Assembly (NCBI GenBank): GCA_034620365.1
Contig: JAQGEQ010000071.1
Location: 3,162,001-3,226,000, forward strand
DNA: 64,000 nucleotides
Origin: Pegea sp. RAD2-039
Taxonomy: Eukaryota > Chordata > Thaliacea > Salpida > Salpidae
Reading direction: 5' to 3'
Shown: positions 32,157-45,233 of the stretch, piece by piece
Position numbering within the stretch: the first letter of the stretch is position 1
How the letters are laid out: each line of letters opens with the position of its first letter
Translations under genes and position numbers: made by a program
Notes under the pieces: generated by a model
The model's database searches: none
Seen by the model: the letters and a program-made list of their open reading frames with translations, nothing else
What the model was told of the DNA's origin: nothing

Positions 32157-35100
32157 AGTAATAATTTATTACATTTCACCTGAATTATTTCATTTCTTTT
32201 CCAGAAACAAAAAAAATTAATCATTTTATAAAATTTATAATTTAGAATCTTCTAGACATTTATTTTATTTTTTCTTCGAACCGTATTTACTTTGCTCTCA
32301 AGAAAGGTAAGTTGTTAAAACCAATTACGAATTAAAACTAAACGAGTTTTTACAAACAATTTTATGAATGATTAATTGACTTGTGCTCTAAGCTTACAGA
32401 TTACCAAACAAAGCCACTGACCTTAATACAAATTTACTAAAAATTATTTTAACACAACAAAAACTTTTTTTTTCAACCATCAAGTCTAAGCTAGTAAACA
32501 AGCTAAAATACCTGCCGTAAAATACTTAGACTTTTAAAAGATTCTTTTTACAATCAAATATTAATGCTACAAAATACCGATATCCATATGTTCAATTATT
32601 GCCCATATTCACAACTCTGTTAGGTTAGAAAAAATCTTTTTGTACAATTTTGAATAAACCCTATTTCTGGTATCTAACTTTTATACTTAAACTGTATCAA
32701 CTGTCTGAATACTTGGAAAATTCTACATCACTGCATCATTCTGACTTGTAAACAGAAATTTTTAATCAAGTCTCTTGTAGACTTGAACAGATTGTAAATG
32801 TGAGTATATTTGTTTTCAATTTTGACTCTATGTCTAAGAAAACATTTTATTTAAACTTTTTGATTTAAATCATGAAACTAACTTCAGCAAAACTAAAATG
32901 TTTGAAGTCAATATTTGTTTTAAATACTTTCAAAAGAAAAATGCGAAACTGAATAAATGTAATACTTCTGCTTTTAACTACATTTAAACAATGCACGACA
33001 ATTTTCAAAGAAATAATTGGACTATTTTAATGTTGATTGATTGAACATCTGCCTTTAAACAAACTATTTATCGAAATTCTTTCTCAAAATGAAATTTGAT
33101 TTTATATTTGAAAATAAGTCAAATGTAAAAATTATTTATATTTAAAGGTCGTTATTTTAACTTAAATTATTATTAGGTGAACAAAAATTGCTCCAGAAAT
33201 TATTTATAAGGGTATTATTAGATAATTCTAATGAACATCTAAGCATGAAATTATTGTATTTGCTGAAATTAAATAATCTTCCTTTATTAAGAGTAGAACA
33301 AAAGATCTTTGAACGTTAATTTCAATTTTTAGCTCTAATAAAGCATTTCAAAACTTATATGAAAATAGAATTATAAAACTGAAGAAATGTGAAAGATATA
33401 TTTGAGATAAACTTAATCATTTTTAAGGTAATTAAAAAAATCAAATAAGAACGAATAATGGAAGTATCAATAATTTATTGCAAATAAAGTAAATTTTTAT
33501 GTTTGCTTTCAGCTATGAAATCTATATAAAATTATTTCTTAAGTTAACTGTAAACAAGATGTCTGGTTGTCGGTTTTATGAGTAAACACAGAAATAAAAC
33601 ATTATATTCACACTTTAATAAGGAAAATAACAAAACTAGTTTGTTCTGATCATTTAATCTCTATTATTATTAATTACTTTTGTCATTAATTAATTGATGT
33701 TAAAATACTTTTCTTATTATTTTTTGCTTGAAGCAAAATAATTCTTTCATATTTGAGTAATTTGTAATAAATAAGTAATTTTTTTAGTTGTATGGTTTTT
33801 AGATGTCACAATCAATCAAACTCGTATAAATTAGAAAAAAAACTTTCAGTAAACTCATTAAGCAATGAATAATTAGCTGTGATATCAATTAGACAAAGTT
33901 TATCAAATTTCTACAGCATTTAAACGTTTTGATAAAACTCGCAAAAAATATATGAAAAAAATACAAGAAATTAAAATGATAACAATTGTTAAAAATGAAA
34001 GCTGTAAACATGAAGATGCCGAGTAATTTGTGCTATCCTGATCTCTTTTCAAACTTGTTGAATAAATATAGAAGCAGCAAAAGGCTTTGCTCTATTTCAA
34101 AGTTAAACTAATTCACTTTAAAGCAGCACAATTTGGCTCATTATATCAGTTATTAGATTGTTCATTTAAACCAATTAAATCTGTCACCACTAAAGGTGCT
34201 ACTGAGTGAAAAAGATGAGCATTTTTAGTGCAACAATAAAACAAATATTTATAAAGTAATTATTGAATGATGTGTGTCCGAGTTAAAAACAATAGTAAGA
34301 TAAAAAATTATTTTCTCATAAACATATTTTCTTACTTAGTTTATATTGAGAGTTTTAGTTAGTTTTACTATACTGCTTCTATTTTGTCAAAAGCTAGATA
34401 ATAAATAACTAAAATCACTAAAACCGTTTACAAAAATCGAAAGTAATAAAATGCTGTACATCTGTTGATACCTTTCATATAAAACTCACAACTACTTAAC
34501 ACTTCTCCTGGCTTTAGCTTGAAACAAAATATCTTTTAATAAATAAACTTCAGCTATAGGAAGTTTATAATGATTAATAGTCTCCTGGCTTCAATTTCAA
34601 CACTTGCAATTGAAGACTAGCAAACCAATTTATCAATTACTTCTATAAATCAATCTTAACCAACCGAGGCACGCATGTAGGCTTTACTGATGACGTCAAA
34701 CAAAGTTTTTTCTATTGTCATTGAGCATGTAATTGAGGATGCTTTCAACATAAATATGAAGTGATTTAGTTGAAAAAAAGACTAGCTACTTTGTGATCCA
34801 TATTAATTTGATCAATGAAAGTTAGAACTGGGAATTCCGTTTTTGCTTGTAGGGTATTTCCTTCGGATTCTAAATAAAAACGACAAATTTGTTGAAGACA
34901 ACTTAAGGTAAATTTAATTGAGCTAAACTGAACAGACGCTTATTTCTAGTTATCGTTATAGCCAATTCTACTTTAAATTAAGAAAATATATTTCTTAAAT
35001 GTATACAAAATGATCTTAAAATTTCAATTAAACTTGTTAAAAAACATTTTGTAAATTGAAAGAACTTTTATCTATAACTAAACTGAGAATCATTCAGTTG

Positions 35101-37209
35101 TAAACCTGAACTTTTTTTAATTAAATAAATAAATTTTGCGCGACTTTAAAAACAAAAAATATAATTTATAGATCAGATAAAGTTTTTATCTCTTAAAGCT
35201 GATTACCATAATTTCAAAATACAGTTAAATTAAAAGAAAATCTTATCTTGAGCAAAGTCCAAGCAAACTTGTTTACAAATATTAAACAAAGAAACAACAT
35301 TTTTTTTTTTGCCAATTAAATGCACAAAAAATTTCCATATTTAAAAAAAACCTTATTATGAAACAAAATGCTGAATAAAATTATTTATTTTAACCATGCG
35401 ATCAATAAACGAAGCAAAAGCAGTATTTATGAGCAAGAGCTGAATTTGTTAAGCAAATAGTATTTAAAAAAAGACAAAAATTTTTGCAAATAAAGTATTC
35501 ACATAATTGATAATTTCAGAAAAGCAGTATTAATTATAATTAGATTAAAATAATTAACTTTTGATGCTTCATATTATCTCAAGTTTAAACAGTTATTTAT
35601 TATCTACAACTCTTACATATGGCACAGAAAGAGTCATGAAGTCTAGGTGTTTATTGGATTAAGTAATATTTACTTACTTAGATAAAATTTCAAACTAAAA
35701 ATATTCACTGATAACAATATTATCTTTATTTTAATTCTGCACAAGTATCATCTCATTTTTGTTCCTTTTTTTAATCATACTTATAAATAAAAAAAAAATT
35801 TATGAACTGAAAATTGACAAAAAAGTTTTCTTTAAGTTTTTAGTCTACCTTTAAACATTCAATGAATGTTATAAAACTGTAGTAGCCAATTTTGATCAAA
35901 ATATGTTTCACTACAATAGAGTTGGATTATTTATTTAATTTGAATAAATGTTTAATAACTAAGATTTTCCATTTAATCTTCATAAAAATATTTTTAATGA
36001 ATACTTTAACTTTCTTATAATAGGCTTTGAGAGGATACACAAAAATTGTATTTTAAGTAACAATAAAGTAGGTTTTTGAAGCGTTTTTTGTTCAAAAGAT
36101 TACTTTAAAATAAATAATAGAATTATTGTATCATACGAAATAAGTTAAAAATAATTTGTAATCGAATTATATGTAATAAGTTAAGATTGCATCTGTATTT
36201 TTTACATTTCTTTCAATAATTTTTGGTATTCATTAAACATCAATTATAAGCTTATAAAAATAAAAATCAGAGTTTATAAGAAACATATATGTACTTTTCA
36301 TATATATGTAATGAACTATTACATATTAATCCTTATATTTTGATGAAAAAATACTTCAGAAGAAGGAGATTGCCTGGACTTTAAAGGATTATTTTGCAAA
36401 GATAACTTGAAGAAAATCTTAAATTTTAATAAATGAGTGAAATATCAAAATGATCAAAAAACGTAAGCTGCAAAAAATCTGTTAGATAGATTGCAGAATG
36501 AAGCAAGAAATAAGACAAAGTGGAAATGGTTAAATATAACAAACAAAACTGGACAACGATAGAGCAGAGTGCTTAAGAGACAAAAGTTAGAGCCAAGTAG
36601 AAACAAAAATCAAAATGTAGATAATTAATTGTAAGAAAACGAAGTAACTTTAACTTTTTACGTTCTTCTGCTTTTCTGTTTCTTACGAAATTAAACAACT
36701 TATTCAGCTTTTTACTAGATTAGTGAACTAAATTTCATTCTACATCAAAATCTTTCTTTTTTTACAAATTTTTTTGTGCTTTATCTGAATGCTTGAATAT
36801 TTTACTTGTCCCTTTATTTGTAGATATTTAGTAATCTAGATTTTACGATAACTAAATTCAAACATCTTAAATTTGTTTCAAATCTTCTTTGGTATTATTA
36901 ATCTATGATAACTAGAAGTAATAGATTTCAAAATATCTCAGATAAAAGTATTGTGATACGTAATCAAAATTCAAATTAGCTTTAAAATATTTTTTGATTG
37001 AAATTAGATTTTAATCTTTAGATGTACGTAGGTTCGTTTTATTTTTTTCTCAGCACTCAAAGAGTCTGATTGTCAGTCAACACCCGTGTAACTGAGGCTC
37101 ACAGGCTTATGCAAATACAGTAATCAAAGATGAATAAGATAGCGCGTCACAAACAGGTTAAGATGATATCAAACGGTGAAAGTTATCCACATTAGTAGAA
37201 AGATTGTCA
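32157..37209. other. AT-rich intergenic stretch, nothing recognised
   Basis: About 5 kb upstream of the FAM167-family gene. No open frame above chance, no splice-paired exon, no structured RNA seen. One TGACGTCA lies at about 34690. Confidence 0.45.
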
Positions 37210-38830
37210 ATCAAGCATCAAAACTTTACCTAAAGTAAGCGCTGTTCCCAATATCTCGAGTTTCAGCTCCTTGATTTCTTCTTTATTGATGTTATTTCTA
37301 ATTCGCCAACCACAACGGAAAGTATTCACTTTCCAGATTCATATTTATAGATTCTCGTATTTGGACTTCCTCTCAACTTTCTTCACCTTTTTCCTCACCT
37401 AGTACTGCGATGTCAATTTCTAAGCATATTTTATTTGTTTTATCTTTTGGAACACCATCCGGTCGATTGAATCTTATTCCTCGGTCTGTTTTGATACCAA
37501 AGTTCCAGAGTACTTTGTAGTTTCTATTTTTTATAACCGCTTCAGGTTGTACCATTTTTTATTTGTAGGAATACCTGTTGCTTTACAAATGTGTCAGTGA
37601 AAGTATTTGGTCACTATGTTGTTGTATTAGAAGCATTCTGTTTCTGTTATTGTTGAACATCTTGATATGATATGGTCGATGGTTTCTGGTTCACTTTTAC
37701 ACATTCTGTATTTGTCGTTTTGATGGTTTTTGATATTCTCGCTTGGAAGCTTGTAGTAGGTGGTGATTGATTCTGTGCCACCGCTAGAAGTCCTTCTGTT
37801 TCTGAAGCCCTGCACTGCCAAGTTACCTGTGGTTCAAGGACACATTGACCTGCTTTGTTCTTTTTATGAATTGCCCTTGAAGTGGTTTTGCCTCTAAGTG
37901 TTCTCTCAGATCTTTTTGAAAATGATTTTTTGCAAACCTTTTTCCTGTTTAGAGAGTTCTACTGATGTGTTGGTTGCTTTTTTCAACCTCTTTAGGCATT
38001 TTTGATTCTTTTTTAACTCCTCATCTTGTTTTGTGACAGAATATTTCTTCATACTTTTTTAGGCTCATAATCTTATAATAAAATTCTTCTTGCCTTTTTC
38101 AGGACTAGAAGATGGTTCAAAGTAAGTGTTGCATTTTTCTTCTTATCTTCTATTTTTATTTATTCTCTTTGCCGCTGTCAGATCTTTTTATATAGAGTCA
38201 GTCAACATCTGCTGTCACGTGGTACGTTTGGTTCATTGTTATTATTTTCTTAAGCTTTATGTCTAACTTTTTAATTTTATTAAATCTCCGGTTGATGATG
38301 TTGTAACTCTACATCACTACTGGAATCGCCAACATATTGAGGCTTGAACTTGGAGTTGTTGTGAGCATCTTTCTTGCTCTTTCTCGGACCTCTTCTTCAT
38401 ATTTGTTGTGCTTCGTCAGTTCCTAAATAGTTTGCTTCTTGGTCAAAATCTTTGATTGATACATCTTTGCTGAGAAGATTTTTGCTGTTTGTTCATCTCT
38501 CTTGACAGCAACTTTTGCAAATCTTTCAATGCCAAAAGTCGTTCCAATATCGTTTCTAGCATATACTTTGAAGTCATTCACATACAACAACTGATTTGTT
38601 GTAGATCTTATATCCGACTGAATCTCTGTCCAATAGTTTATATAATGGTGTTTATTGAGATGCGAAAGAGTAGCGGCGAGAACTAGTCATCTTGAAGGAT
38701 TCCTCGTCGGATGTTTATTTTAAATGAAACTTCGATCTTATTGCAACTTCCCAGATGTTATATGGCATTCCAGTTTTTCATCGAATTTCTTAAATTTATT
38801 ATTACTAGTGATAGTTGATACATTATCATT
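37210..38830 (-). mobile_element. 5'-truncated, decayed non-LTR (LINE) retrotransposon
   Basis: Reading the minus strand from 38830 downward, segments of a LINE polyprotein appear in order but in shifting frames with stops. First comes an RT block like IRRGIxQGDxxSPLLF (near 38700), then DLKxYA-like and YLGTDEAQQ-like pieces (38590-38430). An AIPVVxYxxxIIN segment follows (about 38335), then TADVD (about 38210). The zinc-knuckle-like region CKSEPETIDHIISRC (37700-37640) is next, then VLWNFGIKTDRGIRFNRPD (37520-37460), DKTNKICLEIDIAV and an ILGTA...KVL ending near 37220. The endonuclease and most of the RT are missing, as expected from 5' truncation on insertion. It is dead: at least two frames and several stops are needed to follow it. 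Confidence 0.75.
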
Positions 38831-39298
38831 AGCATTATTATATTATAGCATCATGGACTAAACTTACAGATAATGATTGTCTTGGTTGAGAAAACTGTAT
38901 TTAAGTTTGTCTGTTGAGAAAAATATGTAGCAGTATTATGACCTGTTAGTGTAAAACAAAAGGGTACATACTTTAGATATATACACACTAAAGATACATA
39001 CTTCCTGATTCTATCACTACATCAAAATCTATCTAAAAAACACAATTCAAATTTCTTAATTTGTAACACTGCCAGTTTCCTCACTTTCTTTTTCTATTTT
39101 ATCATATTAAATTTTTGATTCATAATTTACGTTTTACTTATGCCAATATAGTGTTTCTATTCTTTCTGTATTAATCTTAAATCGTGATACCTAAGACACC
39201 TTCCAATTATATCTTTGCTCCTAATATTTGGTTTTTGTTTGATATGAGAGCTGTTGAATTTATAACTCTCAGCCACGCGTTAAATGAATAAATACTGT

Positions 39299-39334
39299 AG
39301 ATGGTATCATGAAGTCAGATGGTATCATGAAGTC
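39299..39334. repeat. Two-copy 18-bp tandem repeat
   Basis: The 18-mer AGATGGTATCATGAAGTC occurs twice in direct tandem. No associated function is visible. Confidence 0.8.
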
Positions 39335-41898
39335 ACTTATTAGATTGAAATGATTTTATACAAACACTCTTCTGTAGAATTTATTGATTTTGAGATCAAA
39401 TCTTTAAATCACTATGAAAAGGATCTTAGATAAAAAACATTTTGTTAACTTACTGATGTAATCAACAACCAACCTCAAAGTTTGAAGTTTATCTTTAAAC
39501 TTGTTTTTTCAAATTTCTAAATAAGGTAAATATAAAATTTTATTTCATAAATTTTCTGCTTAATCTATTGATAATTATTTTCTAACCCAGGTAAAAAGTC
39601 AATACACAAAGTGATAGAAGCTACTATTTGATCTCACAATCCTTACATAGAAAGAAAGGGGGAGGGGATGAACACATATTTAGAAATCACTCAATCGATT
39701 TGACAAAGGAACTTTAAACCACTTTTTCAGAAGATTGTTCATCAATTAAGATAAGTGCTTCGTTTTAGCGAATGGTTTCTGCTACTTTTTAAATACTCTA
39801 TCTTAATTTTTAAGTTTAGATTGTTGAGTCTCATCTTAATCTAATAATCACAGATAACTAAAAAATATTATTATTTCAATTTACCAACAACGATAACTGA
39901 AGAATATGTTTGAAAATTGAATAAACCTTTTGTTTTCACCTTTAAATCTCTCAGTTTTTGATCTGTGAATTCATTTGAATCCAGAAAGAGACTTGATCAT
40001 AAACCATCAAAATCATTTTGGTCTCTTCTTCCATTTGCTTCTCTTTTATATTTATCAAACTTATCGATCTTTAGAGTAGACAATTTTATTTTAAATTGCT
40101 GAAGATACATAGATAGTATATTTCTATCAAGAAAAGAAATTTGAATAAAGTTTTGATAATTTGTAATCTCATCATATTAGGTTATATGAAAGAAATTTAA
40201 ATTATATATATATTATTACATAATATTATATTCTTGACAAACTGCTTTTCACAAGCTGGGTTTGAACAATTTTGATTGTTTTAAAAGATTTGTAAGAATA
40301 CTTTTAAAAGAATCTTTCTTTACATGAAGCTATGCACTCTATCAAAAACATCTTACATTAGGTATTTTCTAGATTGTTTAAATCGTACGAATCTTTTAAA
40401 GATTTGCTAAGACCTATTTTAGAATATAATTTTTAGAAAAATGACAAGTGAACTTTTCATGATAAAGATGCAACTAAATAAGCTTCTTTCATCAATTTCA
40501 TTTGATATCCAAATTCTAAATCTATTTTTTTTAATTTTCGTTGAAGCAATTAAAACAAAGAAAAATCTTTCCGTAAAGTTAAGAAGATGGAAAAAGAAGA
40601 GGAATTTTTGACCTAAACTCAATTAACATCAAATTTTCAAACTTTTCAATTTTGAATTAATCAAGAAATTAACTCTTTTTCATTTGATGAACACAACTAC
40701 AGCAGCAAGAGATCTCAGAGTATGCTAGAAAGGGTCTTAAACCGATCCTAATTCCCCCTAGAATTTACTCATTAAACGGAGACTACCCTTTTTGTTTGCA
40801 AATTTCTCCAACATATCTCAGACCTTTTATTAGTGTTGTCCTAGTACCCAAAGAAAAGATAGTGACTGATGATGATCCTATCTAGAGTCTTCTCTTTCAG
40901 AGTAGCCATCTACTGGACGGAAAGTTAAGATTTCGATTAATGTGAGAGCAAACTAGTAATGAGGACATGAAACAATTTCCTTTAAATACTTATTTAATCC
41001 TCAACATGACTCTTGAGACTTTTTTTAATCTTCTTGAAATTCAATTAGTTGATGAAGTCCTTCAAATTAAAGATTTTATTTAAAAGGTATTGGAAAAGTT
41101 AACAATTAAAGAAATGATTGCTCTAAATTAATAATTTTGATTTTTAAATCTTTTAGCTGCTTGAAAATATTAAATTTTAACTTTTAACGAGTTTTAAAGC
41201 ATATAATCAACATTTGTTTGTATTTGAGGTTTTTATTCAATTTAAATTGTTATTGTATAAATTTATTATAAATTAATAATTTAAACAACTTTTAAATACC
41301 ACAATCAGTTCTAGTTTTGAAACTAACAAAGTTTTCTTAACAAAATTATTTTAAAAGCTCTGAAAGCTAAATAGAAAAATAAAAATATGATTTTTCAGTT
41401 CATTATAAAAGTATAAAAAAATATCAGATGAATAGTTAGTACATGTTTTCTTTTTCTTATTTCAAATTTGAATATAAAACATCAATCTCTTATCGAACAT
41501 TTGTGATTTTTGTTTAGCATTTTTCACACTTGCTATTTCTATTTACGTCAAAATTTATAATTATTTTACAATTTTTGTTTACTCAACATAAAACTAGATA
41601 AATTATCAAAAAGAAAGTATTAGTTTAAACTGATAAATAAAAAGACTTATAAAACAGGATTAAAATGTATCCATAAAAATCGGATAAACAAATTATTTAT
41701 AAGGGTAACATTTTTAATTTTTCGCTAATAATTCCGTACAGAAAATGTGTTTTAATTTTTACAAATAACTAGAAAATAATTTTTCTTAAATTTAAGCTTT
41801 CCATCATCATATCTAATTTTTAGTCTGAAAACTATAGATTATTTTATTAAATTACGAATAACACATACTATACCCACAAACACCAAACTTCATGAGCT

Positions 41899-41910
41899 AT
41901 ATATATATAT
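41899..41910 (+). promoter_or_regulatory. TATA-like run upstream of U4 RNA gene
   Basis: An alternating TA tract sits about 22-33 bp before the first base of the U4 RNA, the usual spacing of a TATA box. Vertebrate U4 genes are TATA-less RNA polymerase II genes, so this may be coincidence in AT-rich DNA or a lineage-specific promoter. I could not identify a PSE. Confidence 0.3.
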
Positions 41911-41931
41911 GGAATCTGCCACAAATCAATT

Positions 41932-42077
41932 AGCTTTGCGCAGTGGCGATAACGTAACCAATGAGGTTTAACCGAGGTGCGTTTATTGCTAGTTGAAAAC
42001 TATACCCAATACCCCGCCCTATCGACGTGAAAAACCGTCGATTGAGGCAATTTTTGGCGGGTGCCAACTTGGCGCCC
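41932..42077 (+). ncRNA. U4 spliceosomal snRNA
   Basis: It begins AGCTTTGCGCAGTGGC, identical to the U4 stem II strand that pairs with U6. The 5' stem-loop follows, with the kink-turn core CCAATGAGG...CCGAGG that binds the 15.5K protein. Next are TATTGCTAGTTGAAAAC and CCCAATACCCCGCC (stem I region), a central hairpin (42021-42027 with 42036-42042), the Sm site AATTTTTGG (42049-42057) and a 3' terminal hairpin (GGGTGCC/GGCGCCC, ending 42077). The length of 146 nt fits U4 (about 145). Several differences from the vertebrate sequence are paired: the stem AUCG/CGAU becomes AACG/CGTT and GCC/GGC becomes ACC/GGT. This argues for a functional gene rather than a pseudogene. It is convergent with the coiled-coil gene on its right. 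Confidence 0.93.
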
Positions 42078-42336
42078 TTACTATCAAATCAAGTCTCACT
42101 TACAAAATGTGATTGCTGCAAGCGGTGGGGCTTACCAATTTTAAATAAAATTATTTTTTAATTTTAAAAACATTATTTTTAGTAATTGTTAAATCTTAAC
42201 AACAAATTGGAACTTAGTAAATGTTATCTTCAAAGTTCAAGTTAGTCTAAAAATACGAAACCGGAAAATTAAAGTTTTCTTTTATTTACAGCATATAAAA
42301 AAGTTTCTACAAAAAATCGTTACACTTATGACGTCA

Positions 42337-44391
42337 TCATTTCTTTCTCATCATCGTCGGCTGTTGCAATCGTGACGTCATTGAGGGCCTGTGAAGTAAT
42401 CAGACTGATCATGGGCTGTAAATAGATTTAAACACTCACCTGGTTGATGTCGTGGACGGATGACGTAATTTCTTCGTCTTTCGATTCGGAATTCGATTCT
42501 TAGAGAGCGATGACGTTATCGCGGGGCTATTACAGCGAGACTTGGTGACGTCATCATTATTTTTCAACTTGTTGCTAGTGACGCTATTTGGTGGTGAAAC
42601 AATTTTCTTCATTGATTTAGAAGGAATCTAAAATAGATCTCAGTAAAGAATCAAATCATCCAAGTTGTGTCTTCTCACCTTTGAAGGTGTCACGTGATCT
42701 TTGCTAAGTATTTGGTTACTGGGTGATGACGTCACGCGTTGAATTGGTCGAAAAGAGCGGTTAGCAACTGGAAGTCTTCGGACTGCTTTTATCTTTGTTA
42801 AACTTGCGCCGCTAGGTGGCGTGTTGTTATCCTCAGCAACTCTAAATTGAATCAAGTTAACTGTTTGCATCTCGCTTCACCAAATATTTACTTTTCTACT
42901 GATGACGTTGACGATGATGACGTAGACGATGATGACGTAGACAATGATGACGTCATTTGCGGCCCATCTATTTCTGGGCCATTACTTGCTGAAACCATAT
43001 TTGGTTGGAAATCCGACACTTTTGTCTCTGATGACGTCATCGCTTCTCGAAGTTTTTTGGGGGATTTTTCATGCATTCTGGAAAGACTTCAAATAAAGAT
43101 CTGAGTGATTTCTCAGAAAGTCTCACCTCAAATCTGCTCTTCCACCAAGTGAGACATCTAGTGGACGAACATTCTTCATCTTAAGACCCATTCGCGGTTG
43201 AGATGGCTTTTTGATCGAAAGATTTTTCATTTGATTTGAAATTGGAGGATTTGAGGACCTCTTAAGAGCAGCATTTAATGTATCTTCTTCCTGACACTCT
43301 TTCAAATCCAGGAAGTCGAGAAACTTGTTGAAAATCTTATTGAGAAGTTCTTCTGGTTTTTCTGTAATAAAATCCTTTCAGTTACGCTTCGCTGATTTCA
43401 GTTTCTTGTCTCACCTGCTTCTTTCAGAGTATCACTCGTCACTGTGACGTCATCACCGTTTACGTCATTGAGTTTTGAGGATAATATTTGAAGCTGCTTT
43501 TGTAACCCTTCACATTGGTTTTCTGACTGTTCTTTCAATTTCAAAAGTTGATCCATGTTTTCCTGCATCTGTAAGACTCAGATTTAATCTTTGATCACTT
43601 ATTACTATATTTTACCTCTTGCATCTGTGTCTTTTGCATCTCAACGATCTTCAGCAATTTCTTCTTTTCATCTTCAACTAGTTTGATCTTCTCTATGAGT
43701 CGGGCGTAACTAGCGTGCACTAAATCAGCATTCTGCACAATTTTATCTTCAACACCAATTTTAAAGACCAAATATGGTTGCTTACACTTCTAGCCCGATT
43801 TCGAGTGACGTCATCATGTATAGAATACAGGGAATCACCGTGTTGGTTTTCCGAGCATGATGACGTCAGAAATATTTGGAAGTTATCCGTGTTGGCATGG
43901 TAACTCTGTAAAGACAACAGAACAATTGAAAAACCAATTGCTAAAATTTAACTTTTTAATACTCAATGTAAAAGTTTACTAAATTTCTAATTTTAAATTC
44001 CGATTTGAGTTAAAATTTCGATTATCCAATAGATTACTTCCTCGTCTAACGGCGACGGTGACGTCACATCCGTATGACGTGAGCTATAAATATTTCATTG
44101 AAAAAATTGATACAAAACAAAGATTTTCTCCTGCAAACTATACTCAATGACTTTGCAAAAGCTATTTTCATACTTTCTTTCTGATTTATTGATTTAGATG
44201 AAACACCCTATATGTCCACCACAAAATAATAAATTCCTAAATTCATCATCCAAGCAAGTTCAGAAGAAATATTAAAACTCAAGACAGACTTCCAACTCAA
44301 ATCAAAATTGTTGATTGCAAAAGTTAAAATTTAGTTTTTAATCAAATTAGATTCTTCTTACTCTTAATGCAGAATCTGATTTCACTTTCAT
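42337..44391 (-). CDS. Unrecognised coiled-coil protein, nine coding exons
   Basis: Exons (minus strand): 44391-44362, 43905-43786, 43732-43616, 43568-43415, 43361-43127, 43077-42892, 42841-42679, 42627-42440, 42388-42337. Phases join throughout to 414 residues; most introns are 47-54 bp, intron 1 about 456 bp. I do not recognise the family. Residues about 52-140 form a long coiled coil (ARLIEKIKLVEDEKKKLLKI, then MQENMDQLLKLKEQSENQ), followed by LLNKIFNKFLDFLDL, which looks like a short helix. The rest is Ser/Thr/Lys/Arg-rich and probably disordered, with a low-complexity Ser/Thr run encoded by a TGATGACG-type repeat (42902-42952), ending in a basic tail. Such a layout is common in cytoskeletal or centrosomal proteins, but that is only a guess. 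The ATG is the first in its exon; a 5' UTR exon near 44570-44690 is likely. Confidence 0.7.
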
Positions 44392-44658
44392 CTCTTCACT
44401 GGAATAAAAGAATCAGAATTAACACCAAAAAAATTAATTATTTCTGAAAAAAATCAACAGTTTTACTTAGGAACAAAAACTCTTTTAACAACTGTAACTT
44501 CAAAAGTGAATTTCTGCTTTTAGTAAAATGAATCAAATTTAAAACCATCAGCCAGCTGCTACTCTCAACTACCTTCTCCAGAGCTATTGTGAAACAGGAA
44601 GGGAATTTTTCAAGTCTCGCTTCAAATACTAAAAATCTCGATGATATGCTTCAGTAGT

Positions 44659-44668
44659 GTCACGTGAC
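44659..44668. promoter_or_regulatory. GTCACGTGAC E-box upstream of the coiled-coil gene
   Basis: A perfect 10-bp palindrome centred on CACGTG, about 270 bp upstream of the proposed ATG. It matches the core of bHLH-zip sites such as USF and the TFEB 'CLEAR' element. Placement near a 5' end suggests a promoter site; binding is inferred only from the sequence. Confidence 0.4.
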
Positions 44669-44679
44669 CGAATTTGCAT

Positions 44680-45182
44680 ATGGCTTAATTTGAGTAAAGA
44701 TTTTTTTGTAAAAATGTCGATTGTTGAGAAATTGTTTGTTGTTTATTTAATTTGTAAATTTGTGGTTTTAGTAGAAACTGATATCAGATGATTAGTAGTT
44801 ATAAGAAAAGAATATTTAGATTTAAAAATTAAATATTTTTCAAGTTTTTCGATGAATTTAGTTATTAGCACCTTTGGCACCAAAATTTGTCTTTTAAGAG
44901 TTTTCAAGACCTGGTCTGTCACCCGAGGCTTCCATAGGACAACGTGTCCAGCCGGATAAAGTGATTTTCTAAATTAAATATAACTTTTTACTTTCAAATG
45001 AACTTTTTAGTGAAGTTGATATTTGTTTTACATTTCACAAGAGCAGAGTTTGGACCAACTAAAGCACAGGTCTCCATGACAACCAGGTCTTTGTATATGA
45101 CCTTCAAATTCTAAGCCAGCTACGTGACTAGCGTTTTAGAGACGAGAAAAGGATTTTTAAAGCTTTTTTTTCATTCGAAATA
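44680..45182. other. Spacer between the coiled-coil and Atg8-like genes
   Basis: About 0.5 kb. It holds a GC-richer patch at 44900-44965 and a second at 45045-45140 with no open frame. I see no structured RNA I can name. It presumably contains the promoter of the coiled-coil gene and the cleavage region of the Atg8-like gene. Confidence 0.4.
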
Positions 45183-45188
45183 TTTATT
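45183..45188 (-). terminator. Polyadenylation signal of the Atg8-like gene
   Basis: AATAAA on the minus strand, 46 nt beyond the stop codon of the GABARAPL2-like gene. Confidence 0.6.
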
Positions 45189-45233
45189 CAGAAAATCAAC
45201 AGTAAGAGAAGAAGAGAGAATTGGAATTTAGAT

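Larger units (their letters stand above)
38831..41931. other. AT-rich intergenic stretch, nothing recognised
   Basis: About 3.1 kb without a supportable gene. It contains one short tandem duplication (39299-39334). A TA-alternating run (about 41899-41910) lies just upstream of the U4 gene. Confidence 0.45.

Noticed and set aside
42847..43104. 85-codon plus-strand ORF with an Asp-rich repeat
   Set aside because: Antisense to a Ser/Thr-repeat exon of the coiled-coil gene, whose splice phases all agree.
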